Source: Sphingomonadaceae bacterium
GTDB taxonomy: Bacteria; Pseudomonadota; Alphaproteobacteria; Sphingomonadales; Sphingomonadaceae
Direction of reading: 5' to 3'
Length of the DNA: 64,000 nucleotides
Assembly (NCBI GenBank): GCA_947476425.1
Contig: CANJQJ010000004.1
Span: forward strand, 1-64,000
Position numbers and translations under genes: made by a program. Shown in pieces: positions 55,648 through 63,154 of the stretch. How positions within the stretch are numbered: position 1 is the first letter of the stretch; the number at the start of each line of letters is the position of its first letter. A model generated the notes under the pieces. That model was given only the letters and a program-made list of their open reading frames with translations, did not search any database and was not told the DNA's origin.

Positions 55648-56709
55648 CTATCGGGCCCTGATCCGATTCAACACCTGCTCGACATGCGCGATCGGCGTAT
55701 CGAGCTGGATGCCGTGGCCCAGATTGAACACATGCGGGCGTCCGGCGAAAGCCCTCAAAATATGATCGACGGCCTCGTCGAGTTCGCGGCCGCCAGCAAT
55801 CATTGCCAGCGGATCGAGATTGCCCTGCACCGGCATCCCTTCAGGCAGCGACTGATTGGCCCATGACGGATCGACCGTCTCATCGAGCCCGATCGCCTGG
55901 ACCCCGGTTTCGCGAGCATAAGCGAGAAGCTTTCCGCCGGCACCCTTTGGAAAACCGATGATCGGCGTATCGGGATGCAATTTCCGCACGCGATCGACAA
56001 TCGCCACGGTCGGCGCAATCACCCAGCGCTCGAATTGTGCGGGCGAAAGGCTTCCCGACCAGCTGTCGAAAAGCTGTACGGCATCGACCCCGGCCTTGAT
56101 CTGCCCGGAAAGATAATCGACCGTCGCATCGACGATGCCATCGATGATCTCCTGGAAAGCTACCGGATCGCGATACGCCATTCGCCGCGCCTCGGCTTGC
56201 TCTCGGCTGCCCTGGCCCGCCACCATATAGGTCGCCACCGTCCATGGACTTCCCGCAAACCCCAGGAAGGTCACTCCAGGGGGCAAAGCAGCCCGTACCC
56301 TACGCACTGTACCATAGACCGGCTCGAGGCGCTGTGGGACAGCTTCCAGCCCCGCCAGCGCATGGTCCACAAGCGGAGGGGTAAGTCGTGGTCCTTCGCC
56401 CGCTTCGAACCAGAGCTTCTGACCCATCGCAAACGGGATCATCAGGATATCCGAAAACAGGATCGCGCCATCGAATCCGAAGCGGCGAATCGGCTGGAGC
56501 GTTACGTCGGCAGCGGCTTCGCTATCATTGACCAGTTCGAGGAACCCGCCTTTTTCGGCACGAAGCGCCCGATATTCAGGAAGATAGCGCCCGGCCTGTC
56601 GCATGAACCACACCGGTGGCGGATCGCGTCGCTCGCCACGCAGCACGGCGAGCAAGGGTCGGTCTGCGGAAAGCTGATCGGCCGTCTGGCCAACAGTTAA
56701 GGACTCCAT
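55648..56709 (-). CDS. hemE: Uroporphyrinogen decarboxylase
   Basis: The product removes four carboxyls from uroporphyrinogen III. The 353-residue protein has PVWFMRQAGRYLPEYR at the N-terminal signature and GFAGSPWTVATYM. The start at 56709 follows an AT-rich leader that belongs to the putative origin. Confidence 0.95.
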   Translation of the reverse strand: MESLTVGQTADQLSADRPLLAVLRGERRDPPPVWFMRQAGRYLPEYRALRAEKGGFLELVNDSEAAADVTLQPIRRFGFDGAILFSDILMIPFAMGQKLWFEAGEGPRLTPPLVDHALAGLEAVPQRLEPVYGTVRRVRAALPPGVTFLGFAGSPWTVATYMVAGQGSREQAEARRMAYRDPVAFQEIIDGIVDATVDYLSGQIKAGVDAVQLFDSWSGSLSPAQFERWVIAPTVAIVDRVRKLHPDTPIIGFPKGAGGKLLAYARETGVQAIGLDETVDPSWANQSLPEGMPVQGNLDPLAMIAGGRELDEAVDHILRAFAGRPHVFNLGHGIQLDTPIAHVEQVLNRIRAR

Positions 56710-56856
56710 AACAATCCTGAATATAAAGAATGAAAGAGATAGTAGAGAGTAGTAGGGGCGCCGATAGCGGGACTTATTCCCAGATGGGAAAATTGCCAAC
56801 AGCTTGACTCGTCGATGCCTGACGCAGGCCCCGCGAGTCGGGATGATTCCCCCCCG

Positions 56857-56865
56857 TTATCCACA
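56857..56865 (+). promoter_or_regulatory. DnaA box, TTATCCACA
   Basis: This is a perfect match to the high-affinity DnaA consensus, within the hemE-ppsR gap. Confidence 0.88.
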
Positions 56866-56888
56866 GCCGGTGTAGAAAAATAGGCGTC

Positions 56889-56897
56889 TGTGGAAAA
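56889..56897 (-). promoter_or_regulatory. DnaA box, TTTTCCACA (minus strand)
   Basis: It differs by one base from the consensus and is 24 bp from the first box, in the opposite orientation. Confidence 0.75.
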
Positions 56898-56979
56898 TTC
56901 ACGGGATTGAATCCTGCCGTCGGGGGTGAATCATGAGCTTGAATCCCATCCCCGCTATCCGCTAGCGCAATCCCCATGG

Positions 56980-56988
56980 TTTTCCACA
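56980..56988 (+). promoter_or_regulatory. DnaA box, TTTTCCACA
   Basis: It has the same sequence as the second box but lies on the plus strand, ten bases before the ppsR start codon, so DnaA bound here could also affect ppsR expression. Confidence 0.75.
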
Positions 56989-56998
56989 GGCTTTGCCG

Positions 56999-57823
56999 AT
57001 GATCCGCCTTCACCTTCATCTGCTGTCGGATTCGACTGGGGAAACGCTTGAGAATATCGCGAAGGCGAGCCTCGTCCAGTTCGATGGCGTCGAGACGATC
57101 AAGCATTTCTGGCCGATGGTGCGTTCCGAAGGCCATCTTGATCGCATACTCACCGAAATCGCCCAGAAGCCCGGGCTGGTATTGTTTACGATCGTCAATG
57201 TCGAGGTGCGTCGCAAGCTCGAGTCGCGCTGTCATGCGCTTGGGCTTCCTGCCGTGGCTGCACTTGATCCGGTCATCGATGCCCTGTCGCGAATGCTTGG
57301 CCAGGAAGCGAAAGCCCGCCCCGGCCGCCAACATATTCTGGATGAAGCCTATTTCAGGCGAGTCGAGGCGATCGGCTATACCATCGCCCACGACGATGGC
57401 ATCGGCGGTGAGGATTGGGAAGAAGCCGACATCATCCTGCTTGGCGTATCGCGTTCGTCGAAGACGCCGACCTCGATCTACCTTGCCAATCGCGGTTACA
57501 AGGTCGCCAACGTGCCGCTGGTGATGGAAGCGCCGCCACCGCAATCGCTCTACCAACTGCGTCATCCCGTGGTCGTCGGGCTTACCGCGAGCCCCGAACG
57601 GTTGGTACAGGTGCGCCGCAATCGCCTGTTGGCGCTCAACCAGTCGCCTGAGACACCCTATGTCGACCAGAATGTCGTCAGCGCGGAAATAGCTTTTGCG
57701 CGTCGCATTTTTTCCGATCGCGGCTGGCCGGTGATCGATGTCACCCGTCGCTCGATCGAGGAAACCGCGGCCGCAGTTATAAATCTCTATAATGCACGCA
57801 ATCCGTCCGAGGCGGAGTCATGA
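56999..57823 (+). CDS. Pyruvate, phosphate dikinase regulatory protein (PpsR/DUF299)
   Basis: This bifunctional kinase/pyrophosphorylase reversibly phosphorylates a Thr of PPDK or PEP synthetase. The 274-residue protein has HLLSDSTGETLENIAKA at the start and the phosphate-binding GVSRSSKTPTSIYLA near 150. ATG at 56999 is preferred to an in-frame TTG two codons earlier. It overlaps maf by ATGA. Confidence 0.92.
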   Translation: MIRLHLHLLSDSTGETLENIAKASLVQFDGVETIKHFWPMVRSEGHLDRILTEIAQKPGLVLFTIVNVEVRRKLESRCHALGLPAVAALDPVIDALSRMLGQEAKARPGRQHILDEAYFRRVEAIGYTIAHDDGIGGEDWEEADIILLGVSRSSKTPTSIYLANRGYKVANVPLVMEAPPPQSLYQLRHPVVVGLTASPERLVQVRRNRLLALNQSPETPYVDQNVVSAEIAFARRIFSDRGWPVIDVTRRSIEETAAAVINLYNARNPSEAES

Positions 57824-58416
57824 GGCTGATTCTCGCATCCCGATCGCAAGCGCGCCGAGCCCTGCTCGAAGCCGCCGGGGTACCGCATGATGCACAGTCG
57901 CCAGCCATCGACGAGGATATGGCCAAGGCCGCTTTGCGTGCCGAGGGCGCCACCGCGCGAGACTTGGCCGATGCTCTCGCTGAATTGAAGGCAATGCGAT
58001 TGTCGCTGCGTTACCCTGACGATCTTGTCCTGGGGTGCGATCAAACGCTTGCGCTCGACAATGGCACGATGCTCGACAAGCCCGAGACACGGAAAGATGC
58101 CGAAGTGCAACTGGTTGGCCTTCGCGGAAAATCACATCGCCTGATCAGCGCGGCGGTGATCTGCCAGGCTGGGGCGCCAGTCTGGCGGCAAATCGACAGC
58201 GCGAAGCTGACGCTGCGCGATTTCTCCGACACGTTTCTTCAGCAATATCTTGATGTGGAGTGGCCGGAAATCGGCGGCTGTGTTGGTGGATACCGTCTGG
58301 AAGGGCTGGGCGTGCAGCTTTTTTCGGCAATCGAAGGCAGCCATTTTACGATTCTCGGCCTTCCGCTGCTGGAATTGCTCGATTATCTCCGGACAAGAGG
58401 CATATTGACGGCATGA
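57820..58416 (+). CDS. Maf-like nucleotide pyrophosphatase
   Basis: The product hydrolyses non-canonical or canonical NTPs to prevent misincorporation. The 198-residue protein has the N-terminal LASRSQARRALLE loop, GCDQTL carrying a catalytic Asp, and KPETRKDA. It is coupled to ppsR before it and aroE after it by ATGA overlaps. Confidence 0.92.
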   Translation: MRLILASRSQARRALLEAAGVPHDAQSPAIDEDMAKAALRAEGATARDLADALAELKAMRLSLRYPDDLVLGCDQTLALDNGTMLDKPETRKDAEVQLVGLRGKSHRLISAAVICQAGAPVWRQIDSAKLTLRDFSDTFLQQYLDVEWPEIGGCVGGYRLEGLGVQLFSAIEGSHFTILGLPLLELLDYLRTRGILTA

Positions 58417-59273
58417 GCACTGCCTATGCCGAGGTCATCGGTGATCCGATTGCGCACAGCAAATCGCCATTGATCCACAATTTCTGGCTTGAGCGGCTTG
58501 GCTTGGCTGGACGCTATGAGCGCAGTCATGTCCGCCCCGACGAGCTTGCATCCTATCTCGCCGAGCGTCGCGGCGATGCCGACTGGCGGGGTTGTAACGT
58601 CACGATTCCCCACAAGCAGGCGGTCGTTCCGCTGGTCGATCGGCTCGACCCAACCGCCGAGAAAATCGGAGCGGTCAACACCATCCGTCGCGAAGGGGAT
58701 GGCAGTCTCACCGGCTTCAACACCGATCTTGGTGGATTCCTCGAACCGTTGCGCGGCGAACTCGCGAAACATCACCTCTACCGGATGGCACGCATCATCG
58801 GTGCCGGTGGCGCTGCGCGTGCGATCGCCCATGCCCTGGCCGGTGCCGGCTTCGCCATCGCGATCATCGCGCGTGACGAGGACAAGGCGCGCGCGCTCCT
58901 CAAGGAGGTCGATCCGGTCGCATCGGATTCGATGCTCGCCTCGCTTTCGAGCTGGGCAGAACACACCGACTTTCGTTGGGACGATCGCTCGGGCGTTCTT
59001 GATATCGTCGTCAATGCGACTTCGCTCGGCATGGTGGGTGCTCCGCCGCTCGCAATCGACTTCAGCCACATTCCAGCTGACGCTATCGTTTATGACATCG
59101 TTTATGCCCCGCTCGAAACGCCGTTATTGGCCGAAGCACGTCATCGCGGCCTGCGTACGGTGGATGGGTTGTCAATGCTGATCGGCCAGGCAGCGGAGGC
59201 GTTCGCGCTGTTTTTCGGAGAACGGCCACCCCGCGAGCAGGATGCCGAACTGCGCGCGTTGCTGACTGCGTGA
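58413..59273 (+). CDS. aroE: Shikimate dehydrogenase
   Basis: The NADPH-dependent enzyme of the shikimate pathway has 286 residues. It shows HSKSPLIHN, NVTIPHK with catalytic Lys, the NTD Asp motif and GAGGAARA in the NADP fold. The ATG overlaps the maf stop. Confidence 0.94.
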   Translation: MSTAYAEVIGDPIAHSKSPLIHNFWLERLGLAGRYERSHVRPDELASYLAERRGDADWRGCNVTIPHKQAVVPLVDRLDPTAEKIGAVNTIRREGDGSLTGFNTDLGGFLEPLRGELAKHHLYRMARIIGAGGAARAIAHALAGAGFAIAIIARDEDKARALLKEVDPVASDSMLASLSSWAEHTDFRWDDRSGVLDIVVNATSLGMVGAPPLAIDFSHIPADAIVYDIVYAPLETPLLAEARHRGLRTVDGLSMLIGQAAEAFALFFGERPPREQDAELRALLTA

Positions 59274-59283
59274 TGACAGGTCG

Positions 59284-59877
59284 ATGATCATACTGGGGCT
59301 CACCGGATCGATCGGCATGGGCAAGTCCGCCGTGGCCGAGATGTTCCGCAAGGCACGGATCCCCGTGTTCGACGCCGATGCCGAAGTCCACAGGTTGCAG
59401 GGAGTTGGGGGCGCATTGGTTGCGGCGATCGAAAAGGCTTTTCCTGGCACCGCGAGTCCCGGTGGAATCGATCGTGCCATCCTTTCGCGCTACGTGTTTG
59501 GCGACAAGGCCGCGCTGCGCCGGCTCGAACGCCTGATTCATCCCGCCGTCGCGGTTGCGCGGCGCAACTTCCTGCGGCGCAATCGCGCCCATCCGCTTGT
59601 CGTCCTCGACATTCCGCTCCTGTACGAAAAGGGCAAGGGTCGCGGCCTGCATGCAGTCGCGGTGGTGTCCGCTCCGGTCTGGAAACAACGTCGCCGCGTG
59701 CTCGCGCGTCCGGGAATGACGGTTGCCAAGCTCGAAAAAATCCTCGCGCTACAGGTGCCCGATCATGTCAAGCGCGAACGCGCCGACTTCATCATCGAGA
59801 CCGGTGTCCAAATGGATCAGACGCGCCGTCAAGTGAGGCAACTGATCGCTTGTCTTGTGGCAAACCAAGGCCGATAG
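59284..59877 (+). CDS. coaE: Dephospho-CoA kinase
   Basis: The final CoA-synthesis kinase has 197 residues, with P-loop GLTGSIGMGKS at the N-terminus, FDADAEVH, and DIPLLYEK in the CoA-binding region. It ends two bases before the dnaQ start. Confidence 0.94.
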   Translation: MIILGLTGSIGMGKSAVAEMFRKARIPVFDADAEVHRLQGVGGALVAAIEKAFPGTASPGGIDRAILSRYVFGDKAALRRLERLIHPAVAVARRNFLRRNRAHPLVVLDIPLLYEKGKGRGLHAVAVVSAPVWKQRRRVLARPGMTVAKLEKILALQVPDHVKRERADFIIETGVQMDQTRRQVRQLIACLVANQGR

Positions 59878-59879
59878 TC

Positions 59880-60602
59880 ATGGGCATGCGTGAGATTGTG
59901 TTCGACACCGAGACGACCGGACTGAGTCCAAAAGATGGCCATCGGCTCGTTGAAATCGGGTGCATCGAACTGATCAACAAGGTTGAGACCGGGCGTCATT
60001 TCCACGCTTATTTCAATCCGGGCCGGTCGATGCCGAGCGAGGCGGAGGCGGTCCACGGCCTCTCAGCAATCTTCCTTTCCGATAAGCCGCAATTCGGCGA
60101 TCTCGTGGAAGACCTGCTTGGTTTCATCGCGGATTCGCCGCTGATCGCGCATAACGCGTCATTCGATTTCGGCTTTCTCAATTGGGAGCTGTCCGCCTGC
60201 GGATTGGTGGCGATCGATCTGGCGCGAATGATCGATACGCTGGCGATCGCACGCACGATCCATCCCGGCGCAAAGCACAGCCTCGACGCGTTATGCACGC
60301 GCTACGGGATTGATCGCAGCCATCGAGTCAAGCACGGCGCCTTGCTCGATGCCCAGTTGCTCGCGCAACTCTATGTCGAGCTGACTGGCGGACGCCAGAT
60401 CGGGTTTGCGCTCAAATCCGAGGAAGGCGTCGCCGCAGACGATGATGAACGAATCAGGACTGGATCGCAGGCGCTTACCGCGCAGGTGATCGTGCTGCCG
60501 ATAAGGCCGCATTTTGCCAGCGAGGAGGAACTCTTGCGGCACGCCAGATTTATCGCGCAGCTCAGCGAGCCGATATGGCTCGAGGAGCAGCAGGTTGGTT
60601 GA
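59880..60602 (+). CDS. dnaQ: DNA polymerase III epsilon subunit (proofreading exonuclease)
   Basis: This DEDDh 3'-5' exonuclease has 240 residues. FDTETTGL carries the first acidic pair, HNASFDFGFLN the third, and HGALLDAQLLAQLY the His-Asp pair. A second ATG two codons in is equally plausible as the start. It completes the ppsR-maf-aroE-coaE-dnaQ origin-side operon. Confidence 0.94.
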   Translation: MGMREIVFDTETTGLSPKDGHRLVEIGCIELINKVETGRHFHAYFNPGRSMPSEAEAVHGLSAIFLSDKPQFGDLVEDLLGFIADSPLIAHNASFDFGFLNWELSACGLVAIDLARMIDTLAIARTIHPGAKHSLDALCTRYGIDRSHRVKHGALLDAQLLAQLYVELTGGRQIGFALKSEEGVAADDDERIRTGSQALTAQVIVLPIRPHFASEEELLRHARFIAQLSEPIWLEEQQVG

Positions 60603-60603
60603 C

Positions 60604-60620
60604 CCCGGACTTTCCGGGGC
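60604..60620 (+). terminator. Hairpin after dnaQ
   Basis: CCCCGGA and TCCGGGG form a perfect seven-base stem with a three-base loop, directly after the stop codon. No T-run follows, so rho-independent termination is uncertain. Confidence 0.45.
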
Positions 60621-60681
60621 CTAATGGCCGCCCCGCCTAGCCATGGGCGGCAAGCGGCCAGATGATGTGGAGGTGTAAGAA

Positions 60682-61269
60682 ATGGAAATCCGGGTTTCTG
60701 GCCATCAGGTCGATACCGGCGCCGCTTTGCGGACGCATGTCGAAAGCAGGCTTCAGGCGATTGCCGACAAATATTTCTCACGCAGCCTTTCTGCGCACGT
60801 CACATTCGGCCGCGGGCCACACGACAATGGATTCGTCTGCGATATCGTGGCGCATGTGATGCAGGGCGTCATCCTGAAGGGACATGGCACTGGCCCTGAG
60901 GCACATCCCGGTTTCGATCAGGCAGCCGATCGGGTGGAAACCCAGTTGCGCCGCTACATGCGTCGCCTCAAGGATCGCCACGCCGGCAATGGCAACGGTT
61001 CCGCGCGGGTCGAGGAAATCGACGACAATGCGGGCTATACCGTGTTCCAGCCCACGGTCGAGGAGGACGAGCTTGAGGACAATCCCGTCATCATCGCCGA
61101 AACCCGCGTCGACGTACCCCAGGCGAGCGTCTCCGATGCCGTGATGATGCTCGATCTTCGCAACACCAATGCCTTGCTTTTCGTCAACTCCGGCACCGGC
61201 GCATTCAACATGGTCTATCGTCGCACGGACGGTACGATCGGCTGGGTGGAACCGCAGCGCGCCGCCTGA
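60682..61269 (+). CDS. hpf: Ribosome hibernation promoting factor, long form
   Basis: The 195-residue protein dimerises 70S ribosomes in stationary phase. The N-terminal half is the beta-alpha fold (MEIRVSGHQVDTGAALRTH) and the C-terminal half the dimer domain with DAVMMLDL and FVNSGTGAFNMVYRR. The AGGTGTAAGAA site precedes the ATG. Confidence 0.93.
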   Translation: MEIRVSGHQVDTGAALRTHVESRLQAIADKYFSRSLSAHVTFGRGPHDNGFVCDIVAHVMQGVILKGHGTGPEAHPGFDQAADRVETQLRRYMRRLKDRHAGNGNGSARVEEIDDNAGYTVFQPTVEEDELEDNPVIIAETRVDVPQASVSDAVMMLDLRNTNALLFVNSGTGAFNMVYRRTDGTIGWVEPQRAA

Positions 61270-61290
61270 GATCATGCCGCGGATCGATCG

Positions 61291-61818
61291 ATGACCGATA
61301 TGCTTACCCAGGCCGGAGCCGACAAGGCTGACGGAATGCCAGTCCGCAGCATCGATTCGCTGGGGGACCTGCTTGCGTCCGACGCGGTCTTGTCGGCGCT
61401 TGCGGTTCCCAACAAGAAGTCGTTGTTCCAGCAGCTGGCCCAGCTCGCAGCGCGCAGCAGCAATCTCGATGCGAAGATGATCATCGAGCGGCTGGTGGAG
61501 CGCGAGCGGCTGGGTTCGACTGGTTTCGGTGGCGGCGTTGCGATACCGCACGGCAAGATCGAGGGACTCGATCATGTCGTTGGAATCTTCGCGCGCCTCG
61601 CGACACCGATCGATTTCGCTGCGATCGACGATCTTCCGGTCGATCTCATCTTCCTGCTGCTGTCGCCACCCGATGCAGGGGTGGAGCATCTCAAGGCGCT
61701 GGCCCGCGTCAGTCGCAAGCTGCGCGATCGTACCTTCGTCGCCAAGCTTCGGGGGGCCGGTTCGCCTGATGCGCTCTACGCCCTGTTCGTGAGCAGTGAT
61801 CCCCAACATGCCGCCTGA
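61291..61818 (+). CDS. ptsN: PTS IIA-like nitrogen-regulatory protein PtsN
   Basis: This EIIA(Ntr) protein receives phosphate from PtsO in the nitrogen-type PTS and modulates potassium, nitrogen and stress responses. The 175-residue protein has the phospho-His in GVAIPHGK. It follows hpf by 21 bp, the classic hpf-ptsN pairing. Confidence 0.92.
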   Translation: MTDMLTQAGADKADGMPVRSIDSLGDLLASDAVLSALAVPNKKSLFQQLAQLAARSSNLDAKMIIERLVERERLGSTGFGGGVAIPHGKIEGLDHVVGIFARLATPIDFAAIDDLPVDLIFLLLSPPDAGVEHLKALARVSRKLRDRTFVAKLRGAGSPDALYALFVSSDPQHAA

Positions 61819-61829
61819 ACGAGCCTGAA

Positions 61830-62300
61830 ATGGCGGTTTCCGGCCAGGCAGCGCATTTTCGCGCGCTCGAATCGCTCTACGCGGCCGCGCCGATCAACCA
61901 CAAGTTCGAGTCGCGGCTGGAAATCCTGTCCGATGGCGTCTCGCGCATCTCGTTCACGATCGACGAAGCGACGCATCATGCCGCCGGGGCCGCGCACGGC
62001 ACGATCTATTTCAAGATGCTCGACGATGCCGCTTTCTATGCGGCCAACAGCCTCGTCAGCGATCGTTTCCTGCTGACGACAGCCTTCAACCTGTTTCTCA
62101 CCAAGCCGATCGTCGCGGGGCCGATCATCGCCGAAGGTCATTGGATCAGCGGCAAGCGCCGGGTGTTCGTCGCCGATGCTCGGCTGATCGATGCCGAGGG
62201 CGAGGAATGCGCGCGCGGAACGGGCACATTCATGCGCTCCCGAATCCCGCTTGCCGATCTCCCCGGCTATCGCCTGCCCGAACAGCAACGATCGAAATGA
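61830..62300 (+). CDS. PaaI-like hotdog thioesterase
   Basis: The 156-residue hotdog-fold protein has HHAAGAAHGTIYFKMLDDAAF with the catalytic Asp. It probably hydrolyses acyl-CoA. It overlaps the DUF1491 gene by ATGA. Confidence 0.87.
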   Translation: MAVSGQAAHFRALESLYAAAPINHKFESRLEILSDGVSRISFTIDEATHHAAGAAHGTIYFKMLDDAAFYAANSLVSDRFLLTTAFNLFLTKPIVAGPIIAEGHWISGKRRVFVADARLIDAEGEECARGTGTFMRSRIPLADLPGYRLPEQQRSK

Positions 62301-62635
62301 GCGCTCGGCTGGCATCGGGGATGCTGGTGTCGGGCCTGATTCGCAAGGTTGCCGCGGAAGGCGGCAACGGCATGGTGCTTGCCCGGGGCGATGATACCGC
62401 CGGCGCCGTGCTCGTCCTTCTCGCGATGCGAGGCCAGGTGACTGGCCTGCGCGAGCGAGGGTGGCGGCCGGATGGTAGCCGAGCGTGGATTCCCTCCGGT
62501 CCGGCCGAGGCCGGCGATCCAATGATCTTGTCGGCCTATATCGAGCGCCGCCGTCGATCGGATCCCGACCTTTGGGTGGTCGAGCTCGACGGGATCGAGG
62601 AAATCGCGGTGGATCACCTGCTGGAGGGGCTATGA
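62297..62635 (+). CDS. DUF1491 family protein
   Basis: The 112-residue protein has MLVSGLIRKVAAEGGNGMVLARGD and DPDLWVVELDG, the DUF1491 pattern found mainly in alphaproteobacteria. The function is unknown. It is translationally coupled to the thioesterase gene. Confidence 0.85.
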   Translation: MSARLASGMLVSGLIRKVAAEGGNGMVLARGDDTAGAVLVLLAMRGQVTGLRERGWRPDGSRAWIPSGPAEAGDPMILSAYIERRRRSDPDLWVVELDGIEEIAVDHLLEGL

Positions 62636-62665
62636 TCCGTTCCTCTCCTGTTCTAATCTCGGGCG

Positions 62666-63154
62666 ATGGCCACCTGTCCTGAATCCGTTTCGCTCGCCGC
62701 CGCGCCGCTTATCGCGGCCGATGTCGTGCGGGGCGTATCGCGGCTGCTCTATCGGCACGACCTGATGGCGTTGTGCGAGGTTCCGCTCGGCAATGGACGC
62801 CGTGCCGATATCATGGCTATCGACAGTCGCGGGCATGTCGTGATCATCGAGATCAAGGTATCGCGCGCCGATCTGCGCGGCGACATGAAGTGGCCGGACT
62901 ATCTCGAATATTGCGATCGCTTCTTCTGGGCAGTGCCTTCGGGATTCGACCTCAGGCCGTTCGACGAAGCCCCGTTCCGTCCCGACATCTGTGGATTGAT
63001 GGTCGCCGATCGCTATGATGCGGCCATCGCCCGCGAGGCGGCGATCCGGCCGCTCGCGTCGGCGCGGCGCAAGGCCGAGGTGCTGCGTTTCGGGCGCCGT
63101 GCGGCCCGCCGCCTTCTCGCGCGCGACGATCCCGAGGGAATCTCGTTCGAATGA
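62666..63154 (+). CDS. mmcB: MmcB family DNA repair protein
   Basis: The 162-residue PD-(D/E)XK-like nuclease-fold protein contains RADIMAIDSRGHVVIIEIK with the acidic-Lys catalytic pattern and DMKWPDYLEYCDRFFWAVP. Caulobacter MmcB protects against mitomycin damage. No LexA box was noticed upstream. It overlaps the next gene by ATGA. Confidence 0.88.
   Translation: MATCPESVSLAAAPLIAADVVRGVSRLLYRHDLMALCEVPLGNGRRADIMAIDSRGHVVIIEIKVSRADLRGDMKWPDYLEYCDRFFWAVPSGFDLRPFDEAPFRPDICGLMVADRYDAAIAREAAIRPLASARRKAEVLRFGRRAARRLLARDDPEGISFE

Larger units (their letters stand above)
56710..56998. other. Putative chromosomal replication origin (oriC)
   Basis: This roughly 290-bp gap has no gene. It contains an AT-rich stretch next to hemE (56710-56755), three DnaA boxes, and six GANTC sites starting at 56806, 56835, 56845, 56909, 56928 and 56941. 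hemE, hemJ, rho and terC point left; ppsR, maf, aroE, coaE and dnaQ point right. A hemE-adjacent origin is established for Caulobacter and Rickettsia. ParABS lies on the same side of the chromosome. Confidence 0.8.
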
